Shown here piece after piece: positions 45,199-53,730 of a DNA stretch of 64,000 bases. The translations under genes and the position numbers were made by a program. Each line of letters opens with the position of its first letter. The stretch's first letter is position 1. The DNA is from Bradyrhizobium sp. WBOS07 (GTDB taxonomy: Bacteria; Pseudomonadota; Alphaproteobacteria; Rhizobiales; Xanthobacteraceae): contig NZ_CP029008.1 in NCBI RefSeq assembly GCF_024585165.1, positions 2,976,001-3,040,000 on the forward strand. The letters are read 5' to 3'. The notes below the pieces were generated by a model. That model worked only from the letters and a program-made list of their open reading frames with translations, did no database searches and had not been told where the DNA came from.

Positions 45199-45699
45199 AT
45201 GGCTCTTTATGAGCATGTTTTTCTCGCGCGTCAGGACGCGAGCACGCAGCAGGTCGAAGAGCTGACTGCGCAGATGACCGGGATCGTCGAGGGTCTCGGC
45301 GGCAAGGTCACCAAGACCGAGAATTGGGGCGTGCGCTCCCTCACCTACCGCATGAACAAGAACCGCAAGGCGCACTTCGTGCTGCTCAACATCGACGCGC
45401 CGTCCGCGGCGATCGCCGAGATCGAGCGCCAGGAGCGCATCAGCGAAGACGTGATCCGCTATCTCAGCGTCCGCGTCGATGAGCTCGAGGAAGGCCCGTC
45501 TGCGATGATGCGCAAGGCCGACCGTGACCGCGAGCGTGACGACCGTGGTGGCGGCTTCCGCGGCGAGCGTGAAGGCGGCTTCCGTGGCGACCGCGAGGGC
45601 GGTTTCCGTGGTGGCGATCGCGACGGCGGTGGCTTCCGCGGCGACCGCGGCCCGCGCCGTCCGCGCGAAGAAGCTGAAACCACGACGGATGGGGAGTAA
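45199..45699 (+). CDS. rpsF: 30S ribosomal protein S6
   Basis: 166 residues from the ATG at 45199 ([15 protein letters not shown]); a longer in-frame start at 45172 is inside the leader. S6 core to about residue 95, then an Arg/Gly-rich tail of repeated [18 protein letters not shown] units, ending in an acidic stretch ([11 protein letters not shown]). The tail is usual in Bradyrhizobium. S6 binds S18 on 16S rRNA. First gene of the rpsF-rpsR-DUF2232-rplI operon. Confidence 0.97.
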   Translation: MALYEHVFLARQDASTQQVEELTAQMTGIVEGLGGKVTKTENWGVRSLTYRMNKNRKAHFVLLNIDAPSAAIAEIERQERISEDVIRYLSVRVDELEEGPSAMMRKADRDRERDDRGGGFRGEREGGFRGDREGGFRGGDRDGGGFRGDRGPRRPREEAETTTDGE

Positions 45700-45704
45700 G
45701 AACA

Positions 45705-45944
45705 ATGGCTGAAGCTGGTGCACGCCGCCCGTTTTTCCGTCGTCGCAAGAGCTGCCCGTTCACGGGCGCCAATGCCCCGAAGATCGACTACAAGGACTCC
45801 AAGCTCCTGATGCGTTACGTCTCCGAGCGCGGCAAGATCGTGCCGAGCCGCATCACGGCGGTGTCCGCGAAGAAGCAACGTGAGCTCGCCCGCGCCATCA
45901 AGCGCGCGCGGTTCCTGGGCCTCTTGCCCTACGTCATTCGCTAA
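45705..45944 (+). CDS. rpsR: 30S ribosomal protein S18
   Basis: 79 residues, 5 bp after rps[63 protein letters not shown] (read in blocks) is fully conserved. Binds with S6 to the small subunit platform. A strong terminator follows. Confidence 0.98.
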   Translation: MAEAGARRPFFRRRKSCPFTGANAPKIDYKDSKLLMRYVSERGKIVPSRITAVSAKKQRELARAIKRARFLGLLPYVIR

Positions 45945-45955
45945 CACGACCAATC

Positions 45956-45991
45956 CGGCCGGCGGCCTTGAGCCGCCGGCCGCAACTTTTT
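45956..45991 (+). terminator. Intrinsic terminator or attenuator after rpsR
   Basis: Perfect 11-bp stem CGGCCGGCGGC (45956-45966) with GCCGCCGGCCG (45972-45982), loop CTTGA, followed by CAACTTTTT. It lies between rpsR and the DUF2232 gene, so it would cut down transcription into DUF2232-rplI unless a second promoter exists. Confidence 0.85.
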
Positions 45992-46076
45992 CGATCTCAT
46001 AAGGCTTCCGGGTCGTCCGGTCGCCGATGGTTGGGGCAGACGAGCCTCTAACCGCTCGAAGGGAGCGGGACAGCTG

Positions 46077-47057
46077 ATGATGGTTTTTGCACTGATTGGC
46101 CTGATCGCCGGCGCTGCGTCGGCCCTGATGTTCGCCTCGATCATTTCGGGCGCGCTGATCTCGCTCGTCCTGTTCTATCTCGCTCCACTGCCGCTGATGG
46201 TCGCCGCGATCGGCTGGGGACCGCTTTGCGCCAGCCTCGGCGGCATCGCTGCTGCAATCAGCCTCGGCGCCCTGTTCGGCCTGCCCTATGGCATCGCATT
46301 CGCACTCACCGTCGCGCTGCCAGCCTGGTGGCTCGGCCATCTCGCCCTGCTCAGCCGTCCGGTGGGAGCTGTCGCGCCGGAGGCTGCCGCGGAACCCGCC
46401 GCCGCACCTGAACTCGAATGGTATCCGGTCGGCCGCATCCTGCTGTGGCTCGCCGGCTTTGCCACGCTGACCACGTTGGCTGCCCTGCTCACGCTCGGGA
46501 CCGACGCCGAGACCATCCTCGGCACGCTGCGGCGCGGCCTGATGCGCCTCCTCCGCGCCACCGACCCGCAAACCTCCGGCGAAGCCGGTCAGTTCGTCGA
46601 CGCGCTGGTGCGCATGGCGCCGGCCGGGGCCACCGTCATCGCGATGATGACGCTGACCCTGAACCTCTGGCTCAGCGCCAAGATCACCGCCACGTCGGGC
46701 CGGCTGCGGCGCCCGTGGCCGGACTTGAAGACGGCGGAGCTGCCGCCGATGACGCTGGTGGCGCTCTGCATCGCGCTCGCCTTCTGCTTCACCGGCGGGC
46801 TCGTCGCGATCGTCGCTCAGATCACCGCGGCGGCGCTGATGATTGGCTACGCGCTGACCGGCTTCGCCGTGCTGCACACCCTCACGCTGGCGCTGAAGAG
46901 CCGCACGTTCTGGCTCGGCTCGACCTATGCCGTCGTGGTCGTGTTCGGATGGCCCGTGATCGCAATGGTGATCCTCGGCCTTGCGGACGCCATGTTCGGC
47001 TTCCGCGAACGGTTCCTGCGCAGCCGGCAGCAGCCGCCGCCGCTGCCGACCCCCTGA
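46077..47057 (+). CDS. DUF2232 family integral membrane protein
   Basis: 326 residues. Eight or so hydrophobic segments, from [23 protein letters not shown] at the start to [23 protein letters not shown] near the end. DUF2232 proteins lie in ribosomal protein operons in many bacteria, between rpsR and rplI, and have a substrate-binding-like S-component appearance; no function is assigned to them. The start is 132 bp after rpsR, past the terminator; an AGGGAGCGG ribosome binding site precedes the ATG. Confidence 0.85.
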   Translation: MMVFALIGLIAGAASALMFASIISGALISLVLFYLAPLPLMVAAIGWGPLCASLGGIAAAISLGALFGLPYGIAFALTVALPAWWLGHLALLSRPVGAVAPEAAAEPAAAPELEWYPVGRILLWLAGFATLTTLAALLTLGTDAETILGTLRRGLMRLLRATDPQTSGEAGQFVDALVRMAPAGATVIAMMTLTLNLWLSAKITATSGRLRRPWPDLKTAELPPMTLVALCIALAFCFTGGLVAIVAQITAAALMIGYALTGFAVLHTLTLALKSRTFWLGSTYAVVVVFGWPVIAMVILGLADAMFGFRERFLRSRQQPPPLPTP

Positions 47058-47109
47058 GTTCAACCCCGAAAACCGAAAACCCACAGAGCACTTCAATAGG
47101 AGAACGAAT

Positions 47110-47709
47110 ATGGAAGTCATTTTGCTGGAACGCGTCAACAAGCTCGGCCAGATGGGCGAAGTCGTGAAGGTTCGCGACGGCTACGCCCGCAATTTCCTGC
47201 TCAAGCGCGGCAAGGCGCTGCGCGCTACCGCCGACAACCGTGCCAAGTATGACGGCATGAAGGCCGAGCTCGAGGCCCGCAACCTCCAGGCCAAGGGCGA
47301 AGCCTCCAAGGTCGCCGAGAAGATCAAGGACAAGAACATCATCGTGATCCGCCAGGCTTCCGAAGCCGGCCAGCTGTTCGGCTCGGTCACGGTGCGCGAC
47401 ATCGTCATGGCGTTCGAGGCCGACGGCGTCCACCTCGACCGTCCGCAGGTGCAGCTCGACGCGCCGATCAAGACCATCGGCAAGCACACGGTCATCGTTG
47501 CCGTGCACCCCGAGGTCGAGGTCGAGATCACCGTCACGGTTGCGCGCAGCCAGGACGAGGCCGAGCGCATCAACCGCGGCGAGGACATCTCGACCCGCAA
47601 CGAGGACCGCGACGCGGCCGCCGAGGCGATCGCAGCCGCCGGCGAGTTCTTCGATCCGGAAGCCGAGCACGACGAGGTCGCGCCGGCGCCGGCCGCGGAA
47701 GAGAAGTAA
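47110..47709 (+). CDS. rplI: 50S ribosomal protein L9
   Basis: 199 residues from the ATG at 47110 (AGGAGAACGA upstream). N-terminal domain [37 protein letters not shown] (in blocks), connecting helix, C-terminal domain [10 protein letters not shown] and [14 protein letters not shown]. An extra C-terminal acidic tail of about 45 residues ([21 protein letters not shown] and [11 protein letters not shown]) exceeds the E. coli length of 149 and is typical of Rhizobiales. Confidence 0.97.
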   Translation: MEVILLERVNKLGQMGEVVKVRDGYARNFLLKRGKALRATADNRAKYDGMKAELEARNLQAKGEASKVAEKIKDKNIIVIRQASEAGQLFGSVTVRDIVMAFEADGVHLDRPQVQLDAPIKTIGKHTVIVAVHPEVEVEITVTVARSQDEAERINRGEDISTRNEDRDAAAEAIAAAGEFFDPEAEHDEVAPAPAAEEK

Positions 47710-47736
47710 GCCTCGCATTCGCGCGAGACCGCGAAG

Positions 47737-47771
47737 CCCGGCTGCCTCAGGCGGCCGGGATTTTCGTTTTC
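47737..47771. terminator. Bidirectional terminator with a stop codon in the loop
   Basis: CCCGGCTGCC (47737-47746), loop TCA, GGCGGCCGGG (47750-47759), with one T-G wobble, followed on the plus strand by ATTTTCGTTTTCG. The loop TCA is the TGA stop of the convergent thioesterase gene. It ends rplI transcription and perhaps that of the opposite gene. Confidence 0.8.
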
Positions 47772-48214
47772 GCAGCGACGTCCTCGCTCAGCATCGCGAT
47801 CGAGGCCAGCGCCGTTGCCGTGTGCTTCTCGACACCCTCGCTGACGCAGAACACGTCGGCGGCGACCACCGAGACCTGACGGCCCGGCTTGATCACGCGG
47901 GCCCGGCAGATCAGCTTCTCGCCGACCGCGGGCGAGAGCAGATTGAGCTTGTATTCTGCCGTCAGCGCCGGCTGGCCGCGCGAGGTGGCGGCTGCGATCG
48001 TCGTGGCGTTGTCGACCAGGAAGGCGGTGACGCCGCCGTGGAAGAAGCCGTGCTGCTGCAGCAGCTCCGGCCGGCGATCCACGGCAATCGTGCAGGTGCC
48101 GCGCGTCAATTCCGACAGCTCGGCGCCGACCAAATTCATGAAGCCCTGCCGGCCGACATTGGCATGAATGTGCGCGGCAACGGCCGCGAATTCCGGATCT
48201 GCTTCGGCGCGCAT
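47747..48214 (-). CDS. PaaI-like hotdog-fold thioesterase
   Basis: 155 residues from the ATG at 48214, with AAGGAGAG upstream. Hotdog fold: ELLQQHGFFHGGVTAFLVDNATTIAA (HGG..T motif typical of PaaI), PALTAEYKLNLLSPAVGEKLICRARVIKPGRQVSVVAADVF. These enzymes hydrolyse acyl-CoA thioesters such as phenylacetyl-CoA derivatives. It lies 11 bp after the TetR gene on the same strand and probably shares its control. Substrate unknown. Confidence 0.87.
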   Translation of the reverse strand: MRAEADPEFAAVAAHIHANVGRQGFMNLVGAELSELTRGTCTIAVDRRPELLQQHGFFHGGVTAFLVDNATTIAAATSRGQPALTAEYKLNLLSPAVGEKLICRARVIKPGRQVSVVAADVFCVSEGVEKHTATALASIAMLSEDVAAKTKIPAA

Positions 48215-48225
48215 GCGGTCTCTCC

Positions 48226-48822
48226 TTAGTGCTTGTCGATGCGATCGTGTGGCCGCAGCGCACGGATGGCGCAGGCGATCAGCGTGTCGGCCTCGGCGCG
48301 CGGATCGGCGCGGTCGCGTCCCGACAGGAAGGCGCGGCAGAAAATCTGCGCCGGACCGATGAGCTGGCTGACGAACATCGCTGGCGTCATCGGCAAGAGC
48401 TCGCCGCCTGCAACCAGCGGCGCGCGCCAGCGCTCGATGCCGTCGGCAAGGCGTGCATTCTGCGCGCGCTGGGCGTCGCGGACGTCCTCGCCCCATTCGC
48501 TGCGCGAAATCTCGAACAGGTAGCGCGCCTCGCGCCGGCTGGTCACGACCCAGTCAAGATGTGCCCGGATCAGCCGATCGATGCCCTGCTCCGCCGCGGG
48601 CACAGGATCGAGCGCGGCCAGCACCGCGGCGTGATAGTGCCGCAAGACCTCCAGGAACAGCGCACCGGCAAGCTCCTTCTTCGAGCCGAAGGCGTGAAAG
48701 AAGCTGCCATTGGAGGCCCGCGCCCGGGCACGGATCGCGGCCACCGTCGCAGCTTCGAAGCCGACGCGGTCGAACACGGCCAGCCCGGCTGCCAACAAAT
48801 CGTCTCGCACGCTCGCCGTCAT
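48226..48822 (-). CDS. TetR family regulator
   Basis: 198 residues. HTH: LLAAGLAVFDRVGFEAATVAAIRARARASNGSFFHAFGSKKELAGALF. C-terminal helical ligand domain with LIRAHLDWVVTSRREARYLFEI. GAGGGCC precedes the ATG. A tandem palindrome at 48832-48859 just upstream strongly suggests autoregulation. It is cotranscribed with the thioesterase, whose acyl-CoA substrates may include the effector; that is inference. Confidence 0.9.
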   Translation of the reverse strand: MTASVRDDLLAAGLAVFDRVGFEAATVAAIRARARASNGSFFHAFGSKKELAGALFLEVLRHYHAAVLAALDPVPAAEQGIDRLIRAHLDWVVTSRREARYLFEISRSEWGEDVRDAQRAQNARLADGIERWRAPLVAGGELLPMTPAMFVSQLIGPAQIFCRAFLSGRDRADPRAEADTLIACAIRALRPHDRIDKH

Positions 48823-48831
48823 CGGCCCTCC

Positions 48832-48859
48832 TAGAGCATCACTCTAGAGTAGCACTCTA
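48832..48859. promoter_or_regulatory. Tandem palindromic TetR operator
   Basis: TAGAGCATCACTCTA (48832-48846) and TAGAGTAGCACTCTA (48845-48859) overlap by two bases. Each is TAGAG-N5-CTCTA. The pair lies 10 bp upstream of the tetR start, as expected for two TetR dimers side by side. Confidence 0.75.
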
Positions 48860-48927
48860 ATGCGGTCAATACGATGCCAAGGCCGCGACGAACGCGGCCT
48901 CCGCATGTCGAGCGAAAACGAGCTGGC

Positions 48928-49863
48928 TTAGCGCGAGATCGGCGGCGCTGGCGGGCCGGAGGACCCGGCGGGCGCGGCAGGCGGGGTCGCCGCGGGCGCG
49001 GGCGATGCCGGTTCCTGCGGCTTGGCCGCCGGTTCAGAGCTGGCGGCCGGCGCGGCAGGCCTGGGAGCCGACTCTTCCGCCGACTTGGACGGCGGCTCGG
49101 CAGGCTTCGCGGCCGCCGGTGCAGCGGGGGTTACCGGCGGGACAGGATCGGGCCGTACCGCCGGCGTCTCGCTGCCGCGGGGTTCGACCTTGGCGCTGTC
49201 GGGCTTGGCCTCGTCGCGGCCGGGCTCGACCTTGGCCGCGTCCGGCTTGGCCGCCGGCTTCGGCTCCGGTGCGCTCTTCTTCTCTTCAGGGGCTGGCGCG
49301 GTGGCGTCGGCCTTCGGCGCCTCCTCGGTGCCGGGCTTGTCGCGGCGCTTGCCTTTGCGCCCCTCGGGCGCAACCTGTGACTCGGGCTTCGAGCCATCCT
49401 CGGCCGGCCGTGTCGCACGCTTCTGGCGGGCGCCCTCGGCCGCGGGCGCAGCAGCCTCGCCGTCCGGCCTGGCATCCTGGGCGCGCGGGCGACGGCCCTG
49501 AGGCTCGGGATTGCTGCTCGCGTCCTTGTCCTTGGCGCCGTCCTTCTTGCCGTCCTTGGCCTGGTAGCGGGTGTCGGTGGCACCGTTGGAGACGAGATAG
49601 GAGGCAAGAACGCCCGCCATGTCCGAGCTCGTGGTGTAATGCTGACGCAGGAAGCCCGGCAGCGAACCCGGCGCGACGGTCTTCAGAAGCCCGCGTGGGC
49701 TCTTGTGGCAGGCGTTGCAGGTCTGGGCGAAAAGCTGGGACGGAGTTTTGCCGGCCTCGAGATTCGTCGGCTGCGCAAAGACGGTATCGGTCGCGCCAAA
49801 GCCGATCAGAAGCAGCACCGTCGCGAGGCTGAGCGCTCGGCTCGACATTCCCAACATCTCCAT
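48928..49863 (-). CDS. Pro/Ala/Lys-rich exported protein with CXXCH motif
   Basis: 311 residues from the ATG at 49863; ATG 49848 (MSSRALSLATVLLLIGFGAT) is also possible and has GGAG upstream. Signal peptide cut near FAQ. The only compact part is residues 35-95: GKTPSQLFAQTCNACHKSPRGLL, with a c-type haem-binding CNACH, then LPGFLRQHYTTSSDMAGVLASYLVSNG, like a short cytochrome c. The remaining 200 residues are charged Pro/Ala/Glu/Lys-rich linker, likely disordered. Electron-transfer or cell-wall role cannot be told. A Met ligand is possible in SSDMAGVLASYL. Confidence 0.72.
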   Translation of the reverse strand: MEMLGMSSRALSLATVLLLIGFGATDTVFAQPTNLEAGKTPSQLFAQTCNACHKSPRGLLKTVAPGSLPGFLRQHYTTSSDMAGVLASYLVSNGATDTRYQAKDGKKDGAKDKDASSNPEPQGRRPRAQDARPDGEAAAPAAEGARQKRATRPAEDGSKPESQVAPEGRKGKRRDKPGTEEAPKADATAPAPEEKKSAPEPKPAAKPDAAKVEPGRDEAKPDSAKVEPRGSETPAVRPDPVPPVTPAAPAAAKPAEPPSKSAEESAPRPAAPAASSEPAAKPQEPASPAPAATPPAAPAGSSGPPAPPISR

Positions 49864-50138
49864 TGATTCCGAGAGGTGCAGCCGGCCTCCGGGGCGGCGG
49901 CGGGTCACCTTTTATCCGATTGAGCCGCGAATGGAAGCAGCCTCCACGCGCAAGGATGTGATTAAGCCGTTTTGGAATATCGGCTGTGAACACAGCGCAA
50001 TAGCGCAGCCGGGCCGCCCTCCCTAGATTTGGATGCAAACGCATAGGAACCAGAGCGGGACCTGAGCGTCCGATGTGAAGGCCGGGTTAGTCGCATCTCT
50101 TGCAGTTCTCTTGGGGTTCGCTCGAGAGGAAGGTGGCG

Positions 50139-51389
50139 ATGGACCGATTGTTGCGTAAATTCCTGTCTCAATTCATCCGCCGCGGGTCGATGACGGTGAC
50201 CGGCTCCAGTGGGTCGACATTCACCGTCGGCGACGGCAGCGGCGAGCCGGTGGCGGTGCGCTTCGTCACTGCGGAAGCGGAGCGGAAGATCCTCGTCAAT
50301 CCCGAGCTCGGGCTCGGCGAGGCCTATATGGACAGCGAGTTCGTCGTCGAACGCGGCACCATAGCTGATGCCCTCGCGATCCTGCTCGATCAACCCGACC
50401 TATTGCCGCAGTGGGCAAAACCGTGGTGGCACCTGCGCTACCTGGCGCGGCACCTGAAGCAGTTCAATCCGCGCTCGCGGTCCCGCCGCAACGTCGCGCA
50501 TCATTACGATCTCGACGCCCGGCTGTATTCGCTCTTCCTTGACGCCGACAAGCAATACAGCTGCGCCTATTTCGAGACGCCGGAGACGACGCTCGACGAC
50601 GCGCAGCTCGCCAAGAAGCGCCACATCGCCGCCAAGCTGCTCGTCAGGCCCGGACAGCGCGTGCTCGACATAGGCTCCGGCTGGGGCGGGCTCGGGCTTT
50701 ATCTCGCCGAGACCACCGGCGCCGATGTCACCGGCGTAACGCTGTCGACCGAGCAATTGCAGATCGCCAATGCGCGCGCCGCGGAAAAGGGCCTGTCCGG
50801 CTCGGCCCGATTCCTGCTCCAGGACTATCGCGACGCCGAAGGCCCGTTCGACCGCATCGTCTCGGTCGGCATGTTCGAGCATGTCGGCGCCGGCTTCTAC
50901 GATACCTATTTTCAGCGCTGCGCCGAGCTGCTCAGCGAGAACGGCATCATGCTGCTGCATTCGATCGGCCGCTCGCAGGGCCCGGATTCGACCAACCCCT
51001 GGATCGCCAAATACATCTTCCCCGGCGGCTACATCCCGGCCTTGTCGGAAGTGCTGCCGGCGATCGAGCGCGCCGGCCTCTTGGTCTGCGATATCGAGAT
51101 CCTGCGCCTGCACTACGCGGAAACGCTGAAAGCCTGGCGGGAACGTTTCATGGCGCGGCGTGAGGAGGCCGTGCAGCTCTACGACGAGCGCTTCGCGCTG
51201 ATGTGGGAATTCTATCTGGCGGCTTGCGAGATGACGTTCCGCAAGCAAGCCATGATGAATTTCCAGATCCAGCTCACGCGCCGCCAGGGCGTGGTGCCGA
51301 TGACCCGTGACTACTTGCCGCGCGAAGAAGCCCGGCTGCGCGCCCGCGAAGGCGTGGCTGGACCGAAGCTCAAACTCGCCGGTGAATAG
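50139..51389 (+). CDS. cfa: Cyclopropane-fatty-acyl-phospholipid synthase
   Basis: 416 residues from the ATG at 50139, preceded by GAGGAAGG. SAM methyltransferase: N-terminal lipid-binding region (VRFVTAEAERKILVNPELGLGEAYMDSEF), SAM motif VLDIGSGWGGLGLYLAE, GVTLSTEQLQIANARA, VSVGMFEHVG, and the C-terminal FPGGYIPALSEV and AWRERF. It adds a methylene to unsaturated acyl chains of membrane phospholipids, linked to stationary phase or acid stress. Together with the desaturase 6 kb away it concerns membrane acyl chain modification, though not in one operon. Confidence 0.93.
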   Translation: MDRLLRKFLSQFIRRGSMTVTGSSGSTFTVGDGSGEPVAVRFVTAEAERKILVNPELGLGEAYMDSEFVVERGTIADALAILLDQPDLLPQWAKPWWHLRYLARHLKQFNPRSRSRRNVAHHYDLDARLYSLFLDADKQYSCAYFETPETTLDDAQLAKKRHIAAKLLVRPGQRVLDIGSGWGGLGLYLAETTGADVTGVTLSTEQLQIANARAAEKGLSGSARFLLQDYRDAEGPFDRIVSVGMFEHVGAGFYDTYFQRCAELLSENGIMLLHSIGRSQGPDSTNPWIAKYIFPGGYIPALSEVLPAIERAGLLVCDIEILRLHYAETLKAWRERFMARREEAVQLYDERFALMWEFYLAACEMTFRKQAMMNFQIQLTRRQGVVPMTRDYLPREEARLRAREGVAGPKLKLAGE

Positions 51390-51392
51390 ATC

Positions 51393-51626
51393 CTAGTGAC
51401 GCAGGGTCGAAATCCGGGGAAACCGGACAAGGGCCGTTAACGCCAGTTGCGCCCGCAGTTCCAAGAGGATTTCGGGTGCGACCGGCTGGCGACGCACGTC
51501 GGGCCGTTCAGCGTGCTCCATAGCCGCAATCAGCCCCGACAGCCAAAGCCGGCTACCCGCCTCGCTCCGCCAGGTCTGGGGCTGCCGAGTCTGCTGCCAA
51601 GTCTGGAGCTGCCGTTCTGGCCGCAT
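51393..51626 (-). CDS. Possible small hypothetical protein convergent with cfa
   Basis: 77 residues from the ATG at 51626, four bases from the cfa stop. The N-terminal half is Gln/Trp/Arg-rich (LQTWQQTRQPQTWRSEAG); the rest is helical and protein-like (SRLWLSGLIAAMEHAERPD, APEILLELRAQLALTALVRF). Codon third positions are GC-rich. No family recognised and no clear ribosome binding site, so weakly supported. The remaining part of 51390-51765 upstream of it holds nothing I can name. Confidence 0.4.
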   Translation of the reverse strand: MRPERQLQTWQQTRQPQTWRSEAGSRLWLSGLIAAMEHAERPDVRRQPVAPEILLELRAQLALTALVRFPRISTLRH

Positions 51627-51765
51627 CGCTTGCCTCGTTCCCTGTGACGGACCGTGGGAGACAATTCCGGTCCCGTCCGCCTGTTCCGGTCCTACCCCCG
51701 AAAATATCCGGGCAGATGTGATCCACTTCACATAAGTCTGGTCGGGCTTGGCCTAGATCGTCGCC

Positions 51766-51885
51766 ATGAGCAAAGAGACCCAAACCTCGCTCGACGTGCA
51801 GGACGACCTCCGCACCGATTACGCCCTGATCGCCACCGGCGTCGGGGCGGCTCTGGTCGCGCTGGTCTACCTCCTGCTGGTCTGA
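51766..51885 (+). CDS. 39-residue single-pass membrane peptide
   Basis: MSKETQTSLDVQDDLRTDYA followed by LIATGVGAALVALVYLLLV and a stop. A soluble charged N-terminus and one C-terminal membrane helix (residues 21-39), so a tail-anchored topology. Third codon positions follow the local GC bias. It has no strong ribosome binding site (GCCTAGATCGTCGCC precedes the ATG). It lies alone 295 bp upstream of dnaB. Short proteins of this type are easily missed; conservation would confirm it. Confidence 0.55.
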   Translation: MSKETQTSLDVQDDLRTDYALIATGVGAALVALVYLLLV

Positions 51886-52179
51886 AGCCGAGCCGAAAGC
51901 GGCCAGCGTGCGCAGGTCGCACGCCTCTTGGTTACGTCTGCGCGCCAATCCATAAAGTTCACGGTTTCAGGATTTTTCCATGGCGCGGTCGCGGCCACTT
52001 CAGGCCGGGGGGCCGGTTCCGCAGAATTCCGTCAAGCGCGGCGCGCGCTGGGGCTGCCAGTCATCCACCACTTTCACTGAGCGGTTGATAGCGGCCAGCT
52101 TTCGCTTCCGCTTTGACCTCCGGCGGCGCTTTATCCCGGCCCCGCATCCGCCCAAGAAAATTGCTAAGCACGTCCGACC

Positions 52180-53685
52180 ATGGCCCTGACTGATTCGAAC
52201 GTTCTCAAACTCGCGCCCGATGCCGGAACTCCCGCCTATCGGAGCGCACCGCACAATATCGAGGCGGAACAGAGCCTTCTGGGCGCGATCCTGGTCAACA
52301 ACGATGCCTTCTACCGCGTCTCCGACTTCCTGGAGGCGAAGCATTTCTTCGAGCCGCTGCACCAGACCATCTTCGAGACCGCCGGCAGCCTGATCCGGAT
52401 GGGCAAGATCGCAACCCCGGTCACGCTGAAGACCTTCCTGCCCGCGGACACCGATGTCGGCGGCATGACCATCGGGCAATATCTTGCGCGGCTTGCCGCC
52501 GAAGCCACCACCATCATCAACGCCCAGGATTACGGCCGCACCGTCTACGACCTGTCGCTCCGGCGCGACCTGATCGGCATCGGCGAGGACATGGTCAATG
52601 TCGCCTATGACGCGCCGGTCGATTTCCAACCGCGGGCGCAGATCGAGGACGCCGAGCGCAAGCTTTACGAACTTGCCGAATCCGGCCGCTATGACGGCGG
52701 CTTCCAGAAATTCTCGCAGGCCTTGACGGTCGCGGTCGATCTCGCCGCCAAGGCGTTCCAGCGCGACGGCAAGCTGTCGGGCATCTCCACGGGCCTGCGC
52801 GACCTCGACACCAAGATGGGCGGCCTGCAGCACTCCGACCTCATCATCGTGGCGGGGCGTCCCGGCATGGGCAAGACGTCGCTGGCCACCAACATCGCCT
52901 ACAACGTCGCCAAGGCCTATGTGCCGGAGCTTCAGGCCGACGGCACCATGAAGGCCGCCAACGGCGGCGTGATCGGGTTCTTCTCGTGCGAAATGTCGGC
53001 CGACCAGCTCGCGACGCGTATCGTCGCCGAGCGCACCGGCATCCCCTCGTCCCACATCCGCCGCGGCGGCATCACGGAAGCCGATTTCGAGAAGATCCGC
53101 CAAGTCTCGATCGAGCTGCAATCGCTGCCCTTCTACGTCGACGCCACCGGCGGCCTGTCGATCGCACAGCTGATGGCGCGCGCGCGCCGGCTGAAGCGCC
53201 AGAAGGGCCTCGATCTGCTCGTGATCGACTACATCCAGCTGCTCTCGGGTTCAGGCAAGCGGAGCGACAATCGCGTGCAGGAGATCACGGAGATCACGAC
53301 CAGCCTGAAGGCGCTGGCCAAGGAGCTCAACGTCCCCGTCATCGCGCTGTCGCAGCTCTCGCGTCAGGTCGAATCGCGCGACGACAAGCGGCCGCAGCTG
53401 TCGGACCTGCGTGAATCCGGCTCGATCGAGCAGGACGCCGACGTCGTGCTGTTCGTGTTCCGCGAGGAATATTACCTCGCCATGAAGGAGCCCCGCCCCG
53501 GCACCGAGGAGCACGCCAAATGGCAGGCCGACATGGAGCGCACGGTGGGCCGCGCCGAAGTCATCATCGGCAAGCAGCGTCACGGTCCGACCGGCACGGT
53601 CGAGCTGCACTTCGACGCCTCGGTCACCCGCTTCGGCGACCTCGCGCATGACGGCCAGCTGCCGGACCGCAGTAGCGACTACTAG
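52180..53685 (+). CDS. dnaB: Replicative DNA helicase
   Basis: 501 residues. N-terminal DnaG-binding domain (PHNIEAEQSLLGAILVNNDAFYRV), linker, RecA-like domain with Walker A GRPGMGKTSLATN near residue 226, Walker B LLVIDYIQLL, the H3 motif VIALSQLSRQVE, and the SGSIEQDADVVLFVFREEYY C-terminal block. No intein. Unwinds DNA ahead of the replisome. Followed by alr 45 bp later, a common order. Confidence 0.97.
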   Translation: MALTDSNVLKLAPDAGTPAYRSAPHNIEAEQSLLGAILVNNDAFYRVSDFLEAKHFFEPLHQTIFETAGSLIRMGKIATPVTLKTFLPADTDVGGMTIGQYLARLAAEATTIINAQDYGRTVYDLSLRRDLIGIGEDMVNVAYDAPVDFQPRAQIEDAERKLYELAESGRYDGGFQKFSQALTVAVDLAAKAFQRDGKLSGISTGLRDLDTKMGGLQHSDLIIVAGRPGMGKTSLATNIAYNVAKAYVPELQADGTMKAANGGVIGFFSCEMSADQLATRIVAERTGIPSSHIRRGGITEADFEKIRQVSIELQSLPFYVDATGGLSIAQLMARARRLKRQKGLDLLVIDYIQLLSGSGKRSDNRVQEITEITTSLKALAKELNVPVIALSQLSRQVESRDDKRPQLSDLRESGSIEQDADVVLFVFREEYYLAMKEPRPGTEEHAKWQADMERTVGRAEVIIGKQRHGPTGTVELHFDASVTRFGDLAHDGQLPDRSSDY

Positions 53686-53730
53686 GCTCCTTGGGTTGAA
53701 CCGCGCGGGTCTCTTGCGTAAAACGGCGCC

